Source of the DNA: Myrica gale
Lineage: Eukaryota > Streptophyta > Magnoliopsida > Fagales > Myricaceae
Direction: 5' to 3'
Length of the DNA: 64,000 bases
NCBI GenBank assembly: GCA_963930655.1
Contig: OZ005601.1
Coordinates: 8,490,001 to 8,554,000, forward strand
A model generated the notes under the pieces. That model ran no database searches and was not told the DNA's origin. It saw only the letters and a program-made list of their open reading frames with translations. Shown here one piece after another: positions 45,235-57,589 of the stretch; position 1 is the stretch's first letter, and each line of letters starts with the position of its first letter. The position numbers and the translations under genes are program-made.

Positions 45235-47131
45235 ACGAACTTGTATGTCAATCTCAAATACCCCTAAACAAAAAATTGTTACAATCCGGCCCCATGTATT
45301 ACATGGCACGTTGCATTTCGGCCATGCACCCCGATTCCGCATTAAATGGCACATTTTTCGTCACATGTGCAAGGCACATGACACCCAGACCACTCGAAAT
45401 GACCATATTGCCCCTCCCGTGCCCTTACAATTCTACTGAACATCAAATCCACTTACAATGCGGTGCGTTTCGAAATCTCTACTTCTCCCTCTCTTTCTTT
45501 CTTTTTCTACTTGCAGAGAATACAGAGCAAGCTTTCATGGCCAGAGCAAGAAACTTCAAAAACTCCATCGCAGCGAACCCGCCAACATTATGTGGCTTAT
45601 TCTCTCCTAAGCCTCATGAAACGAAGAAAATAATTAAGTACAAAGCAATTTATTCCAAACATATGAAAGAGAGAAACTGATAAGAGAGGAAAGAGAAGTT
45701 GCTCCAACAATCATTCCTTGAAGATGCATGCCAGAATGTAAATCTAAGCTGCCCAGAAAGGAGCTTACGAGCTAGGCCTATGAGAAGGAGAGTAGTGTGA
45801 GAGAGGCTGCAAGTCCCACCACGGCCAAAGCGGTCCCTCGCAATTAAATGGCACTATGATTCCCAGCTAGAGCTAACTCCCTCTTCATTTTTCACTTTCA
45901 CTTATGTTTTTCTCTGGGTCCAACCTACATGGCTACATGTCTAAGTTTGCATCCGGCCGGACAAGCATAAATACAAATAAAGGTCATGGTTTGTCCCTTC
46001 AACATTAATTACGCGTACAAAAAGTTGGTAAAGAAAGCTGTACATGCTTTTCTCTCTTGCTTTCACTTTCTCCTTCGGCTTCCCTCGTCTCCTCCCCCAA
46101 GAAAAACCAAAGAAACTACAGCATGTGTTAGTCTCCTTATGTTCTTTTGATCAACATTCCATTACCTTTGATGATATTATATACTCGGTTGACATGCCGC
46201 AGGTAACTCGTACCAAATTCCACAACTGTCAAAAATTCAAATAGCTTCTTGTTTCGACTTTCAAAGTCACATGTGCAGCAAAGCCTGAAGACCCATGTGT
46301 TCAAACAAACTTGTCTTGCAGGTAATGAAGGATCAAGGTGTTTCCGAGGATAAACTGGTGCTCCTGCGGCATGTGAGTGGTGCTTTCAGACCAGGAGTTC
46401 TCACAGCTCTGATGGGAGTCAGTGGTGCTAGTAAAACAACTCTGATGGATGTACTGGCTGGAAAAAAAACAGGCGGATATATTGAAGGGACTATCACAAT
46501 TTCTGGGTACCCAAAGAACCAAGACACATTTGCTAGAATTTCTGGATACTGTGAGCAAAACGAAATACACTCTCCTCATGTTACGGTCTATGAGTCTTTG
46601 CTCTATTCAGCATGGCTCCGTCTATTTTCTGATGTTGATTCTGAAAAAAGGAAGGTCGGTATCTAAAACTGGAAGCAGGTTGAAATATTCAACCAGCACG
46701 AGTAATGCTGACTTCTGAAAATTCCAAATGGTTGCAGAGTAGAGCTGAAACCTTTGAGGCAAGCATTAGTTGGGTTGAAGATGTTGGCGGGTTCACTGCG
46801 ATGAACGAGTTTTTGAAGTTTCTTGCTCTGGCCATGAAAACTTGCTTTGTATTCTCTGCAAGTAGAAAAAGAAAGAAAGAGAGGGAGAAGTAGAGATTTC
46901 GAAACGCACCGCATTGCAAGTGGAGTTGATGTTCAGTTGAATTGTAAGAGCATGGGAGGGGCAATCTGGTCATTTCGAATGGTCGGGGTGTCATGTGCCC
47001 TGCACATGTGACGGGAAACGTGCCATTTAACATTGAATCGGGGTACACGGCCGAAATACAACGTGTCACGTAATATATGAGACCGGGTTGTAACGATTTT
47101 TTGCTCCAAGGGGATATTTGACATACAAGTT
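45235..47131. mobile_element. Inverted-repeat element (about 350-bp arms) enclosing an ABCG fragment
   Basis: Arms 45235-45587 and 46782-47131 are imperfect reverse complements over about 350 bp. Shared stretches include ACTTGTATGTCAA, GCACATGACACCC, AATGCGGTGCGTTTCGAAAT and CTTTCATGGCCAGAGCAAGA. The left arm is preceded by GGGTTAATTACAAAAAAAAC, a style of end seen in some plant Mutator-like elements. The right arm lacks this outer part. The centre carries an ABC transporter piece. The structure fits a long-TIR Mutator-like element with captured DNA, with its right tip lost. No target duplication is found. Confidence 0.7.
46103..46654 (+). pseudogene. ABCG (PDR-type) transporter fragment, second nucleotide-binding domain
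   Basis: Exon A (about 46103-46201) encodes HSITFDDIIYSVDMPQ and ends at GTAACT. Exon B (from 46322 after TTGCAG) encodes [20 protein letters not shown], the Walker A region [20 protein letters not shown] and [20 protein letters not shown], ending at SDVDSEKRK. Full-size PDR proteins are about 1,450 residues; only the start of NBD2 remains. The P-loop reads GASKTT where GAGKTT is expected, so a key Gly is Ser. Signature and Walker B motifs are absent. Both ends stop inside the inverted-repeat element, so it is a captured, inactive fragment. Confidence 0.86.
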
Positions 47132-48159
47132 GCTTAGGAACTGCCCCGATCCTTTCAGCGAAAGTCCTCACTTGTAAAATGAGCCTGATGGGCTGCCTCC
47201 TCCAATGCCGGATAGTTGGCTCTATAAATTTCTTTAGATGGTAAATACACCCTTTAACTGTATTTCAAGACTTTGCATATGTAAATATGACTTTTATCAT
47301 ATTTTATCTATTAATTATTAATTTCAAACACTTTATACCTTTAAAAATTTTCATTATTTTTAGACGGAAAGTATTTTTTTAGCACACAAAAGTAGTATTT
47401 TACCTCCACTTATCTTTGCAGTCATTTCAAAATCCAAAAAGTCACTTTCCAAAAATGATAAAAAAAATTCTTAGAGCGCAAGTATTAGGTTTATTTATTT
47501 ATTTCCTTATATCGAGCTGCTCAATGTACTCATCTATCTCTGCATAGAAGGTATCCCTCTGTTTTGCTTATGGAGATTTCCCTTTGCTTCCTACTTAAAA
47601 TTAGCAACAAGGAGGGTAGTTTATACTTCAAAAAAAAAGGCTAACAGAATGACTACTTTGGCATGATGTAAAAATGCAGCGCGTTATATTCAGAATGCAA
47701 AGAGCCAGAAGAAAAAAAAAAGGTGTTGCTTCTCGTGCGTTCGTACCTTTTTCTCCTATGGACGTACGTGTACCATGAATACAAGTTCATATACGCTATG
47801 ATTGTACATGTAGAAGTGTCATGATGGTCACAGAAGACGAGAGGGATATCGAGGATGTGTACCAATCTTCAGGGCACTCGATTGCAGCATATAATTGAGT
47901 GGCAGAGAGTTTATTTTGAGCTGGGAGGGTAGAAATGGTGTTGGACCTGACGGTGATGTGGACCGCATGGTTGATGATGAGAGGCATGAACAGTAATCCA
48001 TAGTGCATGTCAAACTTCCAGTATTGTTATATTTCCTGTCTGCATAAAATTAGCTCTTCGTTTCCAGCCCTTTGTCTTCTAATCAGAACAGAGCATAGTA
48101 GCTAAACGCCTAAAAGAGTTCGATTTTCACATTTCGGAAATCTATATCCCATTTTCTCG

Positions 48160-48190
<31 letters not shown>

Positions 48191-50469
48191 AAGATCTTTA
48201 ACTGGAATTGGTGCTTTATCTCAAAGGGCATGAACCTCCGAGTAGAGGGCGTGCAATTGGATCAGTAGTAGAACATATGGGGAGGAGTTTGATTTCGTAG
48301 TTGACTACCCCCTCTCATATTGTAGTGCAGAGCCCTTTGGTTGATGGTAATACGAGAAATGAGTAAGGGCTAGTGGTCCTTATCCTCATCAAATGCCTCA
48401 ATCTTCATGTTCAAAGAGGCATGATGAGGCCGGCTGGAGTCCCGGCCCTATCCTAAACCTACAATCATATATGGATGTGCATGTCTACACAGGCAGAAAG
48501 TGTACAGGAGGCCCTGTAATTATTTTTCCTTTTTTCCAATAAAAAAGAAATAATTGCGTTTTGGTTTCCCTTTTTTTGTGTGGACTGGCTAGCAAGTCAA
48601 TTGCCACCCAGAAACAGCAAGTTTAGGGACCATGTGAATTGGCTGAGCTGAAGTTGGACAAAAAACCACTACCGCTATCATCATTATGATAACACGATAC
48701 AGAGGATGAGGATGAGAGAGCTAGGCGACGGGGGACTACTCGTTGTGATGATTATGGAAGAGAAGAAGATGAAGCCAAAATTTGGGTTCATTTTCCAAAT
48801 AAATGAGCATGGCTCTGGGTACTCAATTACATGAAGAAAAAGGACAAAAAGAAGGACCTAACCGTATTGACTACTTCCTCTTTCCTTCCAATAGCCTACT
48901 CATTCTCTCTTGGCTTCTTATATAGTGACCCACATTGAATGCCCACATGTGATTTGCACTCCAAGCTGATCCATATACCTTCTTTTGAAGTTGGACTTGG
49001 ACATGGAGTTATGGAGATGGCATGGCTTTAAAGTTTTTTTTTAATGCAGAAATATTATAGATAGGGTCCCGTTACCACCAGCATTCGAGGGGTCAAAACC
49101 TGCGAACACCCAAGGATAATTCACTAGAAGCTCATGAGACGGGTACAAGCATCCTTACTCGATTGCAGAACGATATGTTTAAAAGAACGATATGTTTAAA
49201 AGAACCAAAATAGTGAAAAAAAATAGGTGGTAGAAATGTACAATTTAAACTATTACTCGATTGCAGAGAGAAAGTTTCAACCCAAGTGGCTCCTCCATTT
49301 ACTGGTTGGACTTTCATAACTGGTTACGTGTCTAACAAATCAACTTCTATTGCCTTTTCATGGACAACCCCCCAGGAAAATCTTTAGTTTGCTTATCTTT
49401 TCAAAAGAATACAAATGATTAAGCTAGCAAAAGGAGCATACTTTTGGATCAAACGTCGTTCGAACTTGGAGCATCTAGCACGTAAACTCGAGTAAAACCA
49501 AGAAGATTGTCAAATGGAAACGCTAGCTGTCTGTTCTTCAAACACGACCTTTTTCTGATAACCAATGTTTTACGAATTTAGTTCTCTTTCTGCAGTATAA
49601 TAATGCAATAAACAACAGCCTTTTGACCTTATGCTTCCTATATTCTGATCAAGCGAATGATACAGCCTAGTTCTCATATTATTGACGGAAATAACAGCAA
49701 ACCCGAACAGAACTGTTCACAGACCAAAGTTTTGGAATAGAAAGAGTTGAGTTAAAATGCGTTCATCAAGCTTGTAGGTTTCTCTTGGACGGCATGATTG
49801 GACAGTACCCTCGTATAAGTTTATCTCCCTAAACTCTTTTGTGCTGTCTTTTATACATGCAATGCAAGCGTTATATATTTAAAACCACACGTACATGGTT
49901 TTCGGCAGATTATAGTTTGTGCAGGATCATTCATATTTTGACCTAGAATCTTTCTTGCCCCACTTTATCACGCAGTAGTACTTTTGTCCTCTGATCTCTG
50001 ATAGCTAGAGATTCTAGTGAACCGGGAGTACGGATATCATGGTCTTTTTTATTACCCCCCCATATGAACTCTCGAGTAAATGCAGGTTGCCTAGTTTGAA
50101 GATTGTCAAACTTGATTTCCACAACAATGATGACAGACATTTGATTACTCCACATGACCATTCATTTCCCCATTTTGAGGTCTCTTACGTTACAGGAAGG
50201 ACCCTGATGGTCTTGAAACTAAAGGGGAAAAGTTCTAAAACCCAAAAAGTGACCCCAACTTGGTAAAGGGCCAACTGGGTATAGTCCTATTCAGTGTACC
50301 CCAAACCCAATATCACCTAATTTATTCAAGAGTCTTCGACTACCAGAGAAAGTAATCGAAAAGGCCAAAGAATGAAGGAAATTCTTTTTCTTCATCTTAT
50401 TCTTCTTCTGCATTCTTCATTGCTAGCCTTCGTAATCATGAGTCCTTGAGCCATCATTGCTATGAAAAG

Positions 50470-50513
<44 letters not shown>

Positions 50514-50733
50514 TGCAGATACAAACACGAGATCACTGCTATATGACTGTTACTCCCATGTCTTCTATTTAAAGTCCAAGAACCCATCCCTTACAACCAA
50601 CTTTTTTTTCTCTTAGCTTCATGTATACATCTCCTTAAAGAAACTCATATCTCTAGCTAGCTCACTCTCGTACTCCTGTCGTTCGTACCCATCTTTTCTC
50701 AAATTAGGAAACCAAATTTTAGTAGGGAGCAAG
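47132..50733. other. Long intergenic region upstream of the ZPR1-like gene
   Basis: AT-rich, no supported gene. Small features: GTTTTC repeats (about 48155-48185), a tandem of AACGATATGTTTAAAAGA near 49167-49205, and a CT microsatellite at 50468-50509. A minus-strand open frame at 47796-48008 has no family resemblance. Much of the last 2 kb is presumably promoter of the ZPR1-like gene. Confidence 0.45.
50468..50509 (+). repeat. CT microsatellite
   Basis: About twenty CT dinucleotides in a row, some 225 bp before the ZPR1-like start codon. CT tracts are common in plant core promoters and leaders. It is likely to vary in length between individuals. Confidence 0.9.
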
Positions 50734-51122
50734 ATGTGCATTAACTCTTCATCGATCCCACGTAGTCCCTTGCGTCCGAATTTTTGCCATCCGCAGCGGC
50801 CAAAGAGGCAGAACCTTCGAATTGGCTCCCTTAGCAGGTACTTTCCTCCACAACGCACAGCTCTCTCTTCTCTCTCTCTCTCTCTCTAACAACAAAGTGG
50901 TACGTGTAAAATAACAGGAGAAGAAGACTATTGAAAGAAGCAAAAGAGAAAAGAAGGATGAGTATAGTGAAGACAGAGATGGAAATCAAGAACTTGAAAT
51001 TGTACATGAAGAACAGAAGCATCATAGAAGAGAACGAGAAGCTGAGACAAAAAGTTCTGCTGCTTCACAAAGAACACCAGACCCTGTTATTTCAGCTCCA
51101 AAAAAAGCTTTCTCAAGAGTAA
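50734..51122 (+). CDS. ZPR1: LITTLE ZIPPER protein, ZPR1-like
   Basis: Small leucine-zipper protein of 102 residues. ZPRs dimerise with HD-ZIP III factors and block their DNA binding, a feedback loop in leaf polarity and meristem control. Exon 1 (50734-50837) begins MCINSSSIPRSPLRPNF and ends AGCAG before GTACTT; exon 2 (50918-51122) follows AATAACAG in phase. The zipper (about residues 58-98) reads LKLYMKNRSIIEENEKLRQK, then VLLLHKEHQTLLFQLQKKL, with regular Leu/Ile heptads and no basic DNA-binding region fitting a bZIP. The two-exon structure and the MC start agree with Arabidopsis ZPR1 as I remember it. Its place between the FHA gene and DHDPS matches the recalled order At2g45440-45450-45460. 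The start inside exon 1 is the only ATG giving this frame through the splice. Confidence 0.9.
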
Positions 51123-52215
51123 CAGAAACAATAATTACGAATATGACTATGTACTTGCTATGAGCGCTGCCATGCTGAAACAAAAAACTTTAGGTAGGAG
51201 TAGGGTTCTTAGTTCTTCTGAATGACTACTGCTCTCTCTTTTTGCTTCCGTTTGTTTGTACCTTTTCGGGTTTCTTTGGGTTTCTTAATTGAAATAATTA
51301 GGGTGGCGAATGATGAGAACAAAAGGCTTATTATTTGGATTGATTTGTATTTGCAGTATAATAGATCAACAGACTATGCAGCTTTCAGTGTAGAATGCTA
51401 CAAACCTACAACTATTTGCATGGGACGATTCCACAAAAACCTTGTGTTATTAAGTTTTTACAGAGTTAAGATCACTTTTAGCTTGTAATTAGTGATGTTG
51501 ACCTCGGCGAACCTGCGGTATGTAAGAATTATTTCTTTGGCTCATGTGTCATCTAAAATTTCTGCTTTAGAAAAGATCAAAGATCAAGAACGGTATCTCA
51601 CAGCCCAGATAAAAAAAAAACCATTAACTAGGGAAGAAGGATTTGGAACTGCAATGACAAATGGAAGATGACATTCATGGAACCTCAAAATATAATGGGA
51701 AGCATTTGAAGCAAAATAGAACAGGGAAAGATGGATTTTCCTAACTGGAGAACGCGTCAAAGAAAACAAGAGGTAGGGATGTTAGTTTTGTAATTTTAGA
51801 AAGTTGAATTCAAATTCTAAAAATTTATCTGATACAAACTTAAAAGTCATTAACCTTGAACATTCAACATCCACCGGAGGGAAAACTTCAAATATTAAAT
51901 TGGGCCAAGGTCCAAGGGTTAAAGCCTTGGCACTCAGCATTCAGCAGCGATACAATCAACAATCGGTACGCACGAAATGTTCTGCCCCCATAAACAAACA
52001 GTTCTTTTTTTCCTAAGCAATTTTTTTCTTTTTAGAGCTTTGAGTAATCATAAAAAGGAAGAGACTAAATGCTACAAATCCACTGCAATAATAAGTTCTA
52101 TTGCTAAATGTAACAACGAATTTATTCGTGAATATATATAACGGGTAAAAGATCCTAAAGACAAACTCCAAGCACTTCAAAAATCAAGCCAAAGATCTAG
52201 AGCAAGGAAAACAGA
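51123..52215. other. Intergenic, convergent 3' ends of ZPR1-like and DHDPS genes
   Basis: Nothing coding is recognised. The two genes converge here, so both 3' UTRs and terminators must lie in this stretch; several AATAAA-like sites occur but none can be assigned. Confidence 0.4.
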
Positions 52216-54525
52216 CTAATACCGACCGACCAATATGAAATCATCGTCATCAAGAACCCTAACATCTTTTTCTCCTACAAAATTCTCCCGCCCAATTTGC
52301 TTCACCAAATTGACAAATTCTACCCTCTTTGCCAGAGGAAGAGGTACATATGGAAGCCGAAAAACTGGCCTTATGACTCCAAGTTGAGCAAGAGCTGTGT
52401 TTAAGCCAATTGGATTTGGCTCGTGAAAAAGCCACTCTATCAGAGGCATGAGCTTCGCATGCAGAGAAGGATTCTTTCCTCCGAACATGAGTTTCCGCAT
52501 TAAGCCTGGAACCACGTTGCTAGTAACGGATATCACCCCAGTTGCCCCATGGCTCCATCTAGCATCATGGCATTCATCATCGTTCCCACTCCACACCACT
52601 ATGTCATTCTCTGTATAGTGTTTGACCCGATCATTTCCAACACACTCCTTAACACCGGCCAAGTTGGCACTCTCGGTTAAAGTGCGAATCACACGTGGGG
52701 GAATATCTTGGCCAGTCCGCGAAGGCACATTGTATATAATGGTGGGCCCCATGGATAGAACACTTTCGAAGTGAGATACCATGCCCTCCAAGGAGGTTTT
52801 GCCATAGTAAGGATTAATGTGAAGGGCGGCGTGCATTCCAACAGCGAAACCCTGTTCAGTGGCATGAATTGCTTCCCTTGTGGAATTGCTTCCAGTGTTG
52901 CCAATTACCTTGACTGATCCACCAAAATAGTTAACCGTATGGCCAATAAGCATTATGTGTTCATCCCAGCTCATCAATTGGCCTTCGCCAGTTGTGCCAC
53001 CAACAATAACAGCTTCAGCACCATAGGCAATCTGCATGCTTACCAAGTCATCATATGCTTCTAGATCAAATCTACCATCAGGTAGGTACGGAGTTTTAAT
53101 TGCTGTTATCAGTCTAAGAGACTTTATATCCTCTGTTGCTGTCCTGCAGTAAGAGCGTATATTTACAATCCGTAGCACCCATTCTCTCAAAAAGAGAAGT
53201 AGATATCTTAATATCCACAATGACAGTAACTATTTATATGACCTAAAAGTCTTACATACTGTCAAGCATACGAAAACAATCAACTAATATCATACTTTTT
53301 TGTCATTGAATTAATTAAATGATGCACATTCCTTGACAGATATGCTCCAAATTTGTGTTTGCAGCACTCGGAGGTAAATTAACTATACAAGGTATTGGTT
53401 AATTGAACTTAGAATCTCTATCTGGACAATTCAAGGATGGACTAGAGTATGCATCTATTCAAGCTTCCACCTAAAAAAATAAGAAAAGAGAAAAAAAAGT
53501 CTTTGAAACACATCACCCATATGGTATTGATATGTTCTATGAGCCTTTCTCTGAGATCCTAATCAAAGCAGACCTGCTTTCAGCTAAACTACCGGAACAA
53601 TATACATGCACACACCTGCACGTTTATAAAATATTCTCTACTTAAGCACCTACGGATGGGCACAATCCATAATATGAAAATTCTTCAATAGCGGAAGCAT
53701 GATTTGATAACTTACTTGTTCTTGAACGAAGTCCGCATTGGAAGATGGAAATTTGGTATTACAGCTGCTTGTGGAGGCCTCCACTTGGCATTCCTATCTT
53801 ATTGCAACGGACAAAATATATTAGCAAACTAAACAAATCAGAGTTAGTGACAAGATGAATAGACATCTTTCTTCAGTTTCATGCCTCCCTTTGTAACAAG
53901 TACATTAAGGCTCCACCAAAACAGCAGTAACAAGTGCAAAACAAAAACATCCGGGGAAAAAAAACAAGCAAAATGTAAGAAACAGATACATTAGTGGTAA
54001 AAATGAATTCAATGTACACGAGAAAACGCGGCAAAGGAGAAATTGAACTTCATTTGATTCTCAAATCTCAGAACTGAGGCCTAATGCTAAACGCAGAAGC
54101 CATTCTAGCTTAAAGTTGGAATAAAAAAAAATTGTCTATAGAAGTCAATAAAAAAAAATGTTCACACCTGAAGATGAAACCTTTAAGCACCTAAACACTG
54201 TGTGGATCAAAATAAAGCTAAATTACGCAAATCCCTGCTAATTACAAGCAAGATAAAAAAAATTTGCACAAAATACAAAATGAACATGGTGTTCAAATTT
54301 TATGCAGCATCATGGTAACTAACCAGAAAAAAGAAGATGAGGAAATAATAGAAAATCATCATTTAGTTTGCCTTTACTAAGACCATAAATATACTATATG
54401 AATAAATATATTACAAGATGACAAACAGCTTATTTCAACCTCTTATGGTCATAGACGCAGTTGGTAGACAGGGAAGGGGGAGCAGAGCCCCTCAGACGCA
54501 AGCAATACGCAATCGAGGTAGCCAT
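52216..54525 (-). CDS. DHDPS2: 4-Hydroxy-tetrahydrodipicolinate synthase (DHDPS), plastid
   Basis: Condenses pyruvate with aspartate semialdehyde, the first committed and lysine-inhibited step of lysine synthesis in the chloroplast. Three exons: 54525-54440 (transit peptide, [20 protein letters not shown]), 53793-53716 ([20 protein letters not shown]) and 53143-52216. All are GT-AG with matching phase, giving 363 residues, the usual plant length. Catalytic elements: GGTTGEG (about 103-109), YNVPSRTG with the proton-relay Tyr (about 192), and GVKECVG with the Schiff-base Lys (about 220). The plant C-terminus [13 protein letters not shown] is complete. Residues around [11 protein letters not shown] lie in the lysine allosteric site of the family and look normal. 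It converges with the ZPR1-like gene. The synteny points to the At2g45440 (DHDPS2) orthologue. Confidence 0.96.
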
Positions 54526-55449
54526 TTCTTTGCCTACAGCTTAGCAAGAAAATCCGGATCCACTAACAATGTCGACCCGACCCGATAATGTTTTGGAAAA
54601 TATGCTAAGCGACGGGGCTTCGACGACAAGTGGCTGGATCTAAAGTTAAACTTGAACACGAGAAGCGAAGCTTTCACCGAATCGTGTTGGTAATAATGGT
54701 AGCGAAGATGTCGGTAATGAGGTTTGTGGCGAACAGGGTTTGGTTGAGGAAGTTGAGAAGCATGGCAGAGCTGCTGCTAGCTAGGTGGGCCATGTCGCCG
54801 GATTGCGGAGAGTGAGTGGTGGGTTTGGGTGGGGGTAATTGAGGCGGCTAAGCGAGAAATTCCCCTTTTATGTTTAGGGTTTTGTTACGCCTGCATAAAA
54901 GGAATTCGGATAGCGGGTATTACCGGCCCGCTACAGAGGTGGGCCGTTAGCCGACGACTTCGAGCTTATGTCGCCTTCGTTGATTGACTGCGTAACAGTG
55001 AGCATAAAGACAAAAAAACAAAAAACAAAATCTACTATATTACATCTAGTGATGACGCGTGTTGCGTCCGTAGGATACGAACTGTATATCGCTACGTCGT
55101 TTTTCAAACTAATATAGGTTATGTTTTTTTTTTTGAGTAAAAATTGTAGGATTTTAAAGAAATTGTGAATATTTATATTGAATAGTATTTTATTAGTGTT
55201 TGTGTAAAGTGGAAAGATAAATGATTTGATATAATTGTTTAATAAAAAAGTATTGGAGTTATGTGAAAAAGTATAGAGAGAGAAAATTTATGTTGAATAA
55301 AAAATTTAAAAATTGTTGGAGATTGTGTAAAATGTATTGGTGTTTGTGTTTGAATTCTGAATATGTTTGGTGATAGTTTTGTGAATATACTTAGAATCCT
55401 GAAAAAGTTGTGAAAACGAACATATCCTAGGTTTGTCATTTCAAAATTT
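54526..55449. other. DHDPS promoter region and AT-rich flank
   Basis: The DHDPS promoter and leader lie immediately above 54525. A short minus-strand open frame starting MAHLASSSSAMLLNFLNQTL (about 54790) is not joined to the gene by splice phase. From about 55135 an AT-rich repeat begins that recurs at 57590. Confidence 0.4.
55135..55400. repeat. AT-rich dispersed repeat, copy 1
   Basis: GAATATTTATATTGAATAGT, GTGTTTGTGTAAAGTGGA and GTATTGGAGTTATGTGAAAA recur almost unchanged and in the same orientation at 57590-57765. It is probably a MITE. The ends are not resolved. Confidence 0.7.
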
Positions 55450-55458
55450 TATTTTTAT

Positions 55459-55833
55459 GGGAAATTATATTTTGTACCCTCAAACTATCACGTCTTTTTC
55501 ACTTTGCACCTTAAAGTACCACTTTTGTCAGATTGCATCATCAAACTACCATAACCTAACAGTTTGCACCCTCCGTCCATAATTTCCGTCAATTTAGACG
55601 GAAGACTAATTATGTGCATCTCAAGTGAGTATTCGTCACTTGCTACAAAAGTAACATTGAGCGATCGACTGGTTCATATAGCGGTCTTTCCGTCTAAATT
55701 GACAGAAATTATAGATGAAGGATGCAAACTGTTGGGTCATGGTAGTTTGAGGGTGCAATCTGACAAAAGTGGTACTTTGGGGTGCAAAGTGAAAAATGCG
55801 TGGTAGTTTGAGGGTGAAAAGTGTAATTTTCCC
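55459..55833. mobile_element. Mutator-type MITE with 9-bp target duplication
   Basis: The element is 375 bp and begins GGGAAATTATATTTTGTACC. It ends with GTGTAATTTTCCC. A perfect 9-bp duplication TATTTTTAT flanks it (55450-55458, 55834-55842). Inverted terminal arms extend far inward (CCCTCAAACTATCACG against CGTGGTAGTTTGAGGG; CCACTTTTGTCAGATTGCA against TGCAATCTGACAAAAGTGG), so it is nearly a perfect fold-back. Such MITEs often give rise to small RNAs. Confidence 0.93.
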
Positions 55834-56871
55834 TATTTTTATTAAACACATTTTAATTTAATGTTATCACTCATTTATTAATTTTAATACAATCTCTTTT
55901 TTAACATTAATTTTTGAAATCAAACACAATATTAACTGGATTTTTGACACTCAATAATTTCACTCTCTAAAATTTTTATCCTAACAAAATAACTCTCCAA
56001 AATTCTCTCTATCAAATTATAACTTTTTTCACTTCAAATAAATATAAAAAATTATTTAAATTATTTTTCTTCTCTTTTACACTAATTTTAACACCTAACA
56101 TTTTTAACAGCATTTCATTTTCAACCTATTACTTTATGCATTCGTCAACCAACTTGTGTTTTTGGATTGAATTCAAGTAAAATCAGATAGAATGAAGTGT
56201 AACTTAAAAAAAAAAGATAGAATAAAAAGTGACCAGTGACTACAAAACACGTGGTACCACTCATCTACTGGGAAGCTAGCTCTTGTTTTTTTTTTTTTGT
56301 CGTAATATACTGTTCAGTATGAACCAATGTAGGCCCACTAGACACGGCCCACAATAAAGGCCCAATTGACAGTTGTGGGCCGGAGTTGCAGGGAAGAAGT
56401 AAACGCAGCAACGTGAATGGCCATAGAAGACAATTTCGATTACTTGTTAAAACTTTCTAGAATATGTAAATGGTCATCAGTAAGTTTAGATTTGAGCTGA
56501 AATCTGGTCTATGATTTATATTTCGGATATTTAAAGTGTTATTTGATCAAATAGTCTATACTGGAAACTCAGATTCTGACTAATAAGGATGAGTTACTGA
56601 AGGAATAAAATTGGATTTTTGCCCTTTTTAGATATATAAAATTTGGTTTTAGAATCGGAGTTTGGAAGTTCCAATTCTCAGTAAAATAAACATTTATCTA
56701 AAATATACAACAAAAAAAGGTTATGATTTGACTGGAATACCCACCCCTACCGACGGATCCCTGTAGGCTATTGGCCATCTTATGAAGTGAGAATGGTCCA
56801 AATCTTTAAATCATATGGCAACAACAATACCCGACATTTGTACCGTAAGTTCTTTAAATCAACCACGAGAG

Positions 56872-57237
56872 AGTGCAGAACTTGGTCAAAGATTACATGA
56901 ATATGGTGGTGTTTGTTTGTGGAAATATTGGGGTTTTAGAAATTTTAGGTATTAGAGTTTGTAAAAAAGTATAGTATTTTATGGAAAAAGTGAAGAGAGA
57001 GAAGATTTAATTGAATAGTATAATATTATTTTATAATTTAATGAGGAGAGAGAGAGTGCAGAACTTGGTCAAAGATTACATGAATATGGTGGTGTTTGTT
57101 TGTGGAAATATTGGGGTTTTAGAAATTTTAGGTATTAGAGTTTGTGAAAAAGTATAGTATTTTATGGAAAAAGTGAAGAGAGAGAAGATTTAATTGAATA
57201 GTATAATATTATTTTATAATTTAATGAGGAGAGAGAG
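56872..57237. repeat. 183-bp tandem duplication in an AT-rich MITE-like block
   Basis: Copies 56872-57054 and 57055-57237 are nearly identical (GCAGAACTTGGTCAAAGATT, GGTGGTGTTTGTTTGTGG). A further partial match follows at 57237-57250. The block from GGTGTTTGTTTGTGG to its rough complement near 57290 (GAAACAAACTCCCCC) resembles the MITE-like repeat at about 9750. Confidence 0.87.
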
Positions 57238-57589
57238 ATTATTTTATAATTGTATGAAAATTTTTGAAGAGTAGAAATGTTGAGAAACAAACTCCCCCTT
57301 AATATTTCAAACCATGGCATAATTGCCTCTCGCTGGTCTCCCTCTTTCCTAACGTCGGGGTTGGTGGGTCACATCGGCGCTTGTGGTCATGTGGGATGAC
57401 GGAGCCCGCAGTAGTCTAGAGGGGACGGACGAGTATATTAATGATCCGCGTAGAGGCTGTTCTCGTAAAGTTCAGTTGTAATTTGAAAGCTCAATCCCTG
57501 TTTGGCGCCACTTGCGGGACTGTTGCTTCTACCCACGCAAGCTTTTGGCTTTTGCATTAGAATCCAACAAAAATCAACTTGGGTTAAGG

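Noticed and set aside
47796..48008. Minus-strand 70-residue frame MHYGLLFMPLIINHAVHITV
   Set aside because: No splice context, codon support or recognised family.
54610..54790. Minus-strand frame MAHLASSSSAMLLNFLNQTL as DHDPS transit peptide
   Set aside because: It ends at a stop without a fitting donor. The ATG at 54525 gives an exon whose phase joins NAKWRPPQ correctly.
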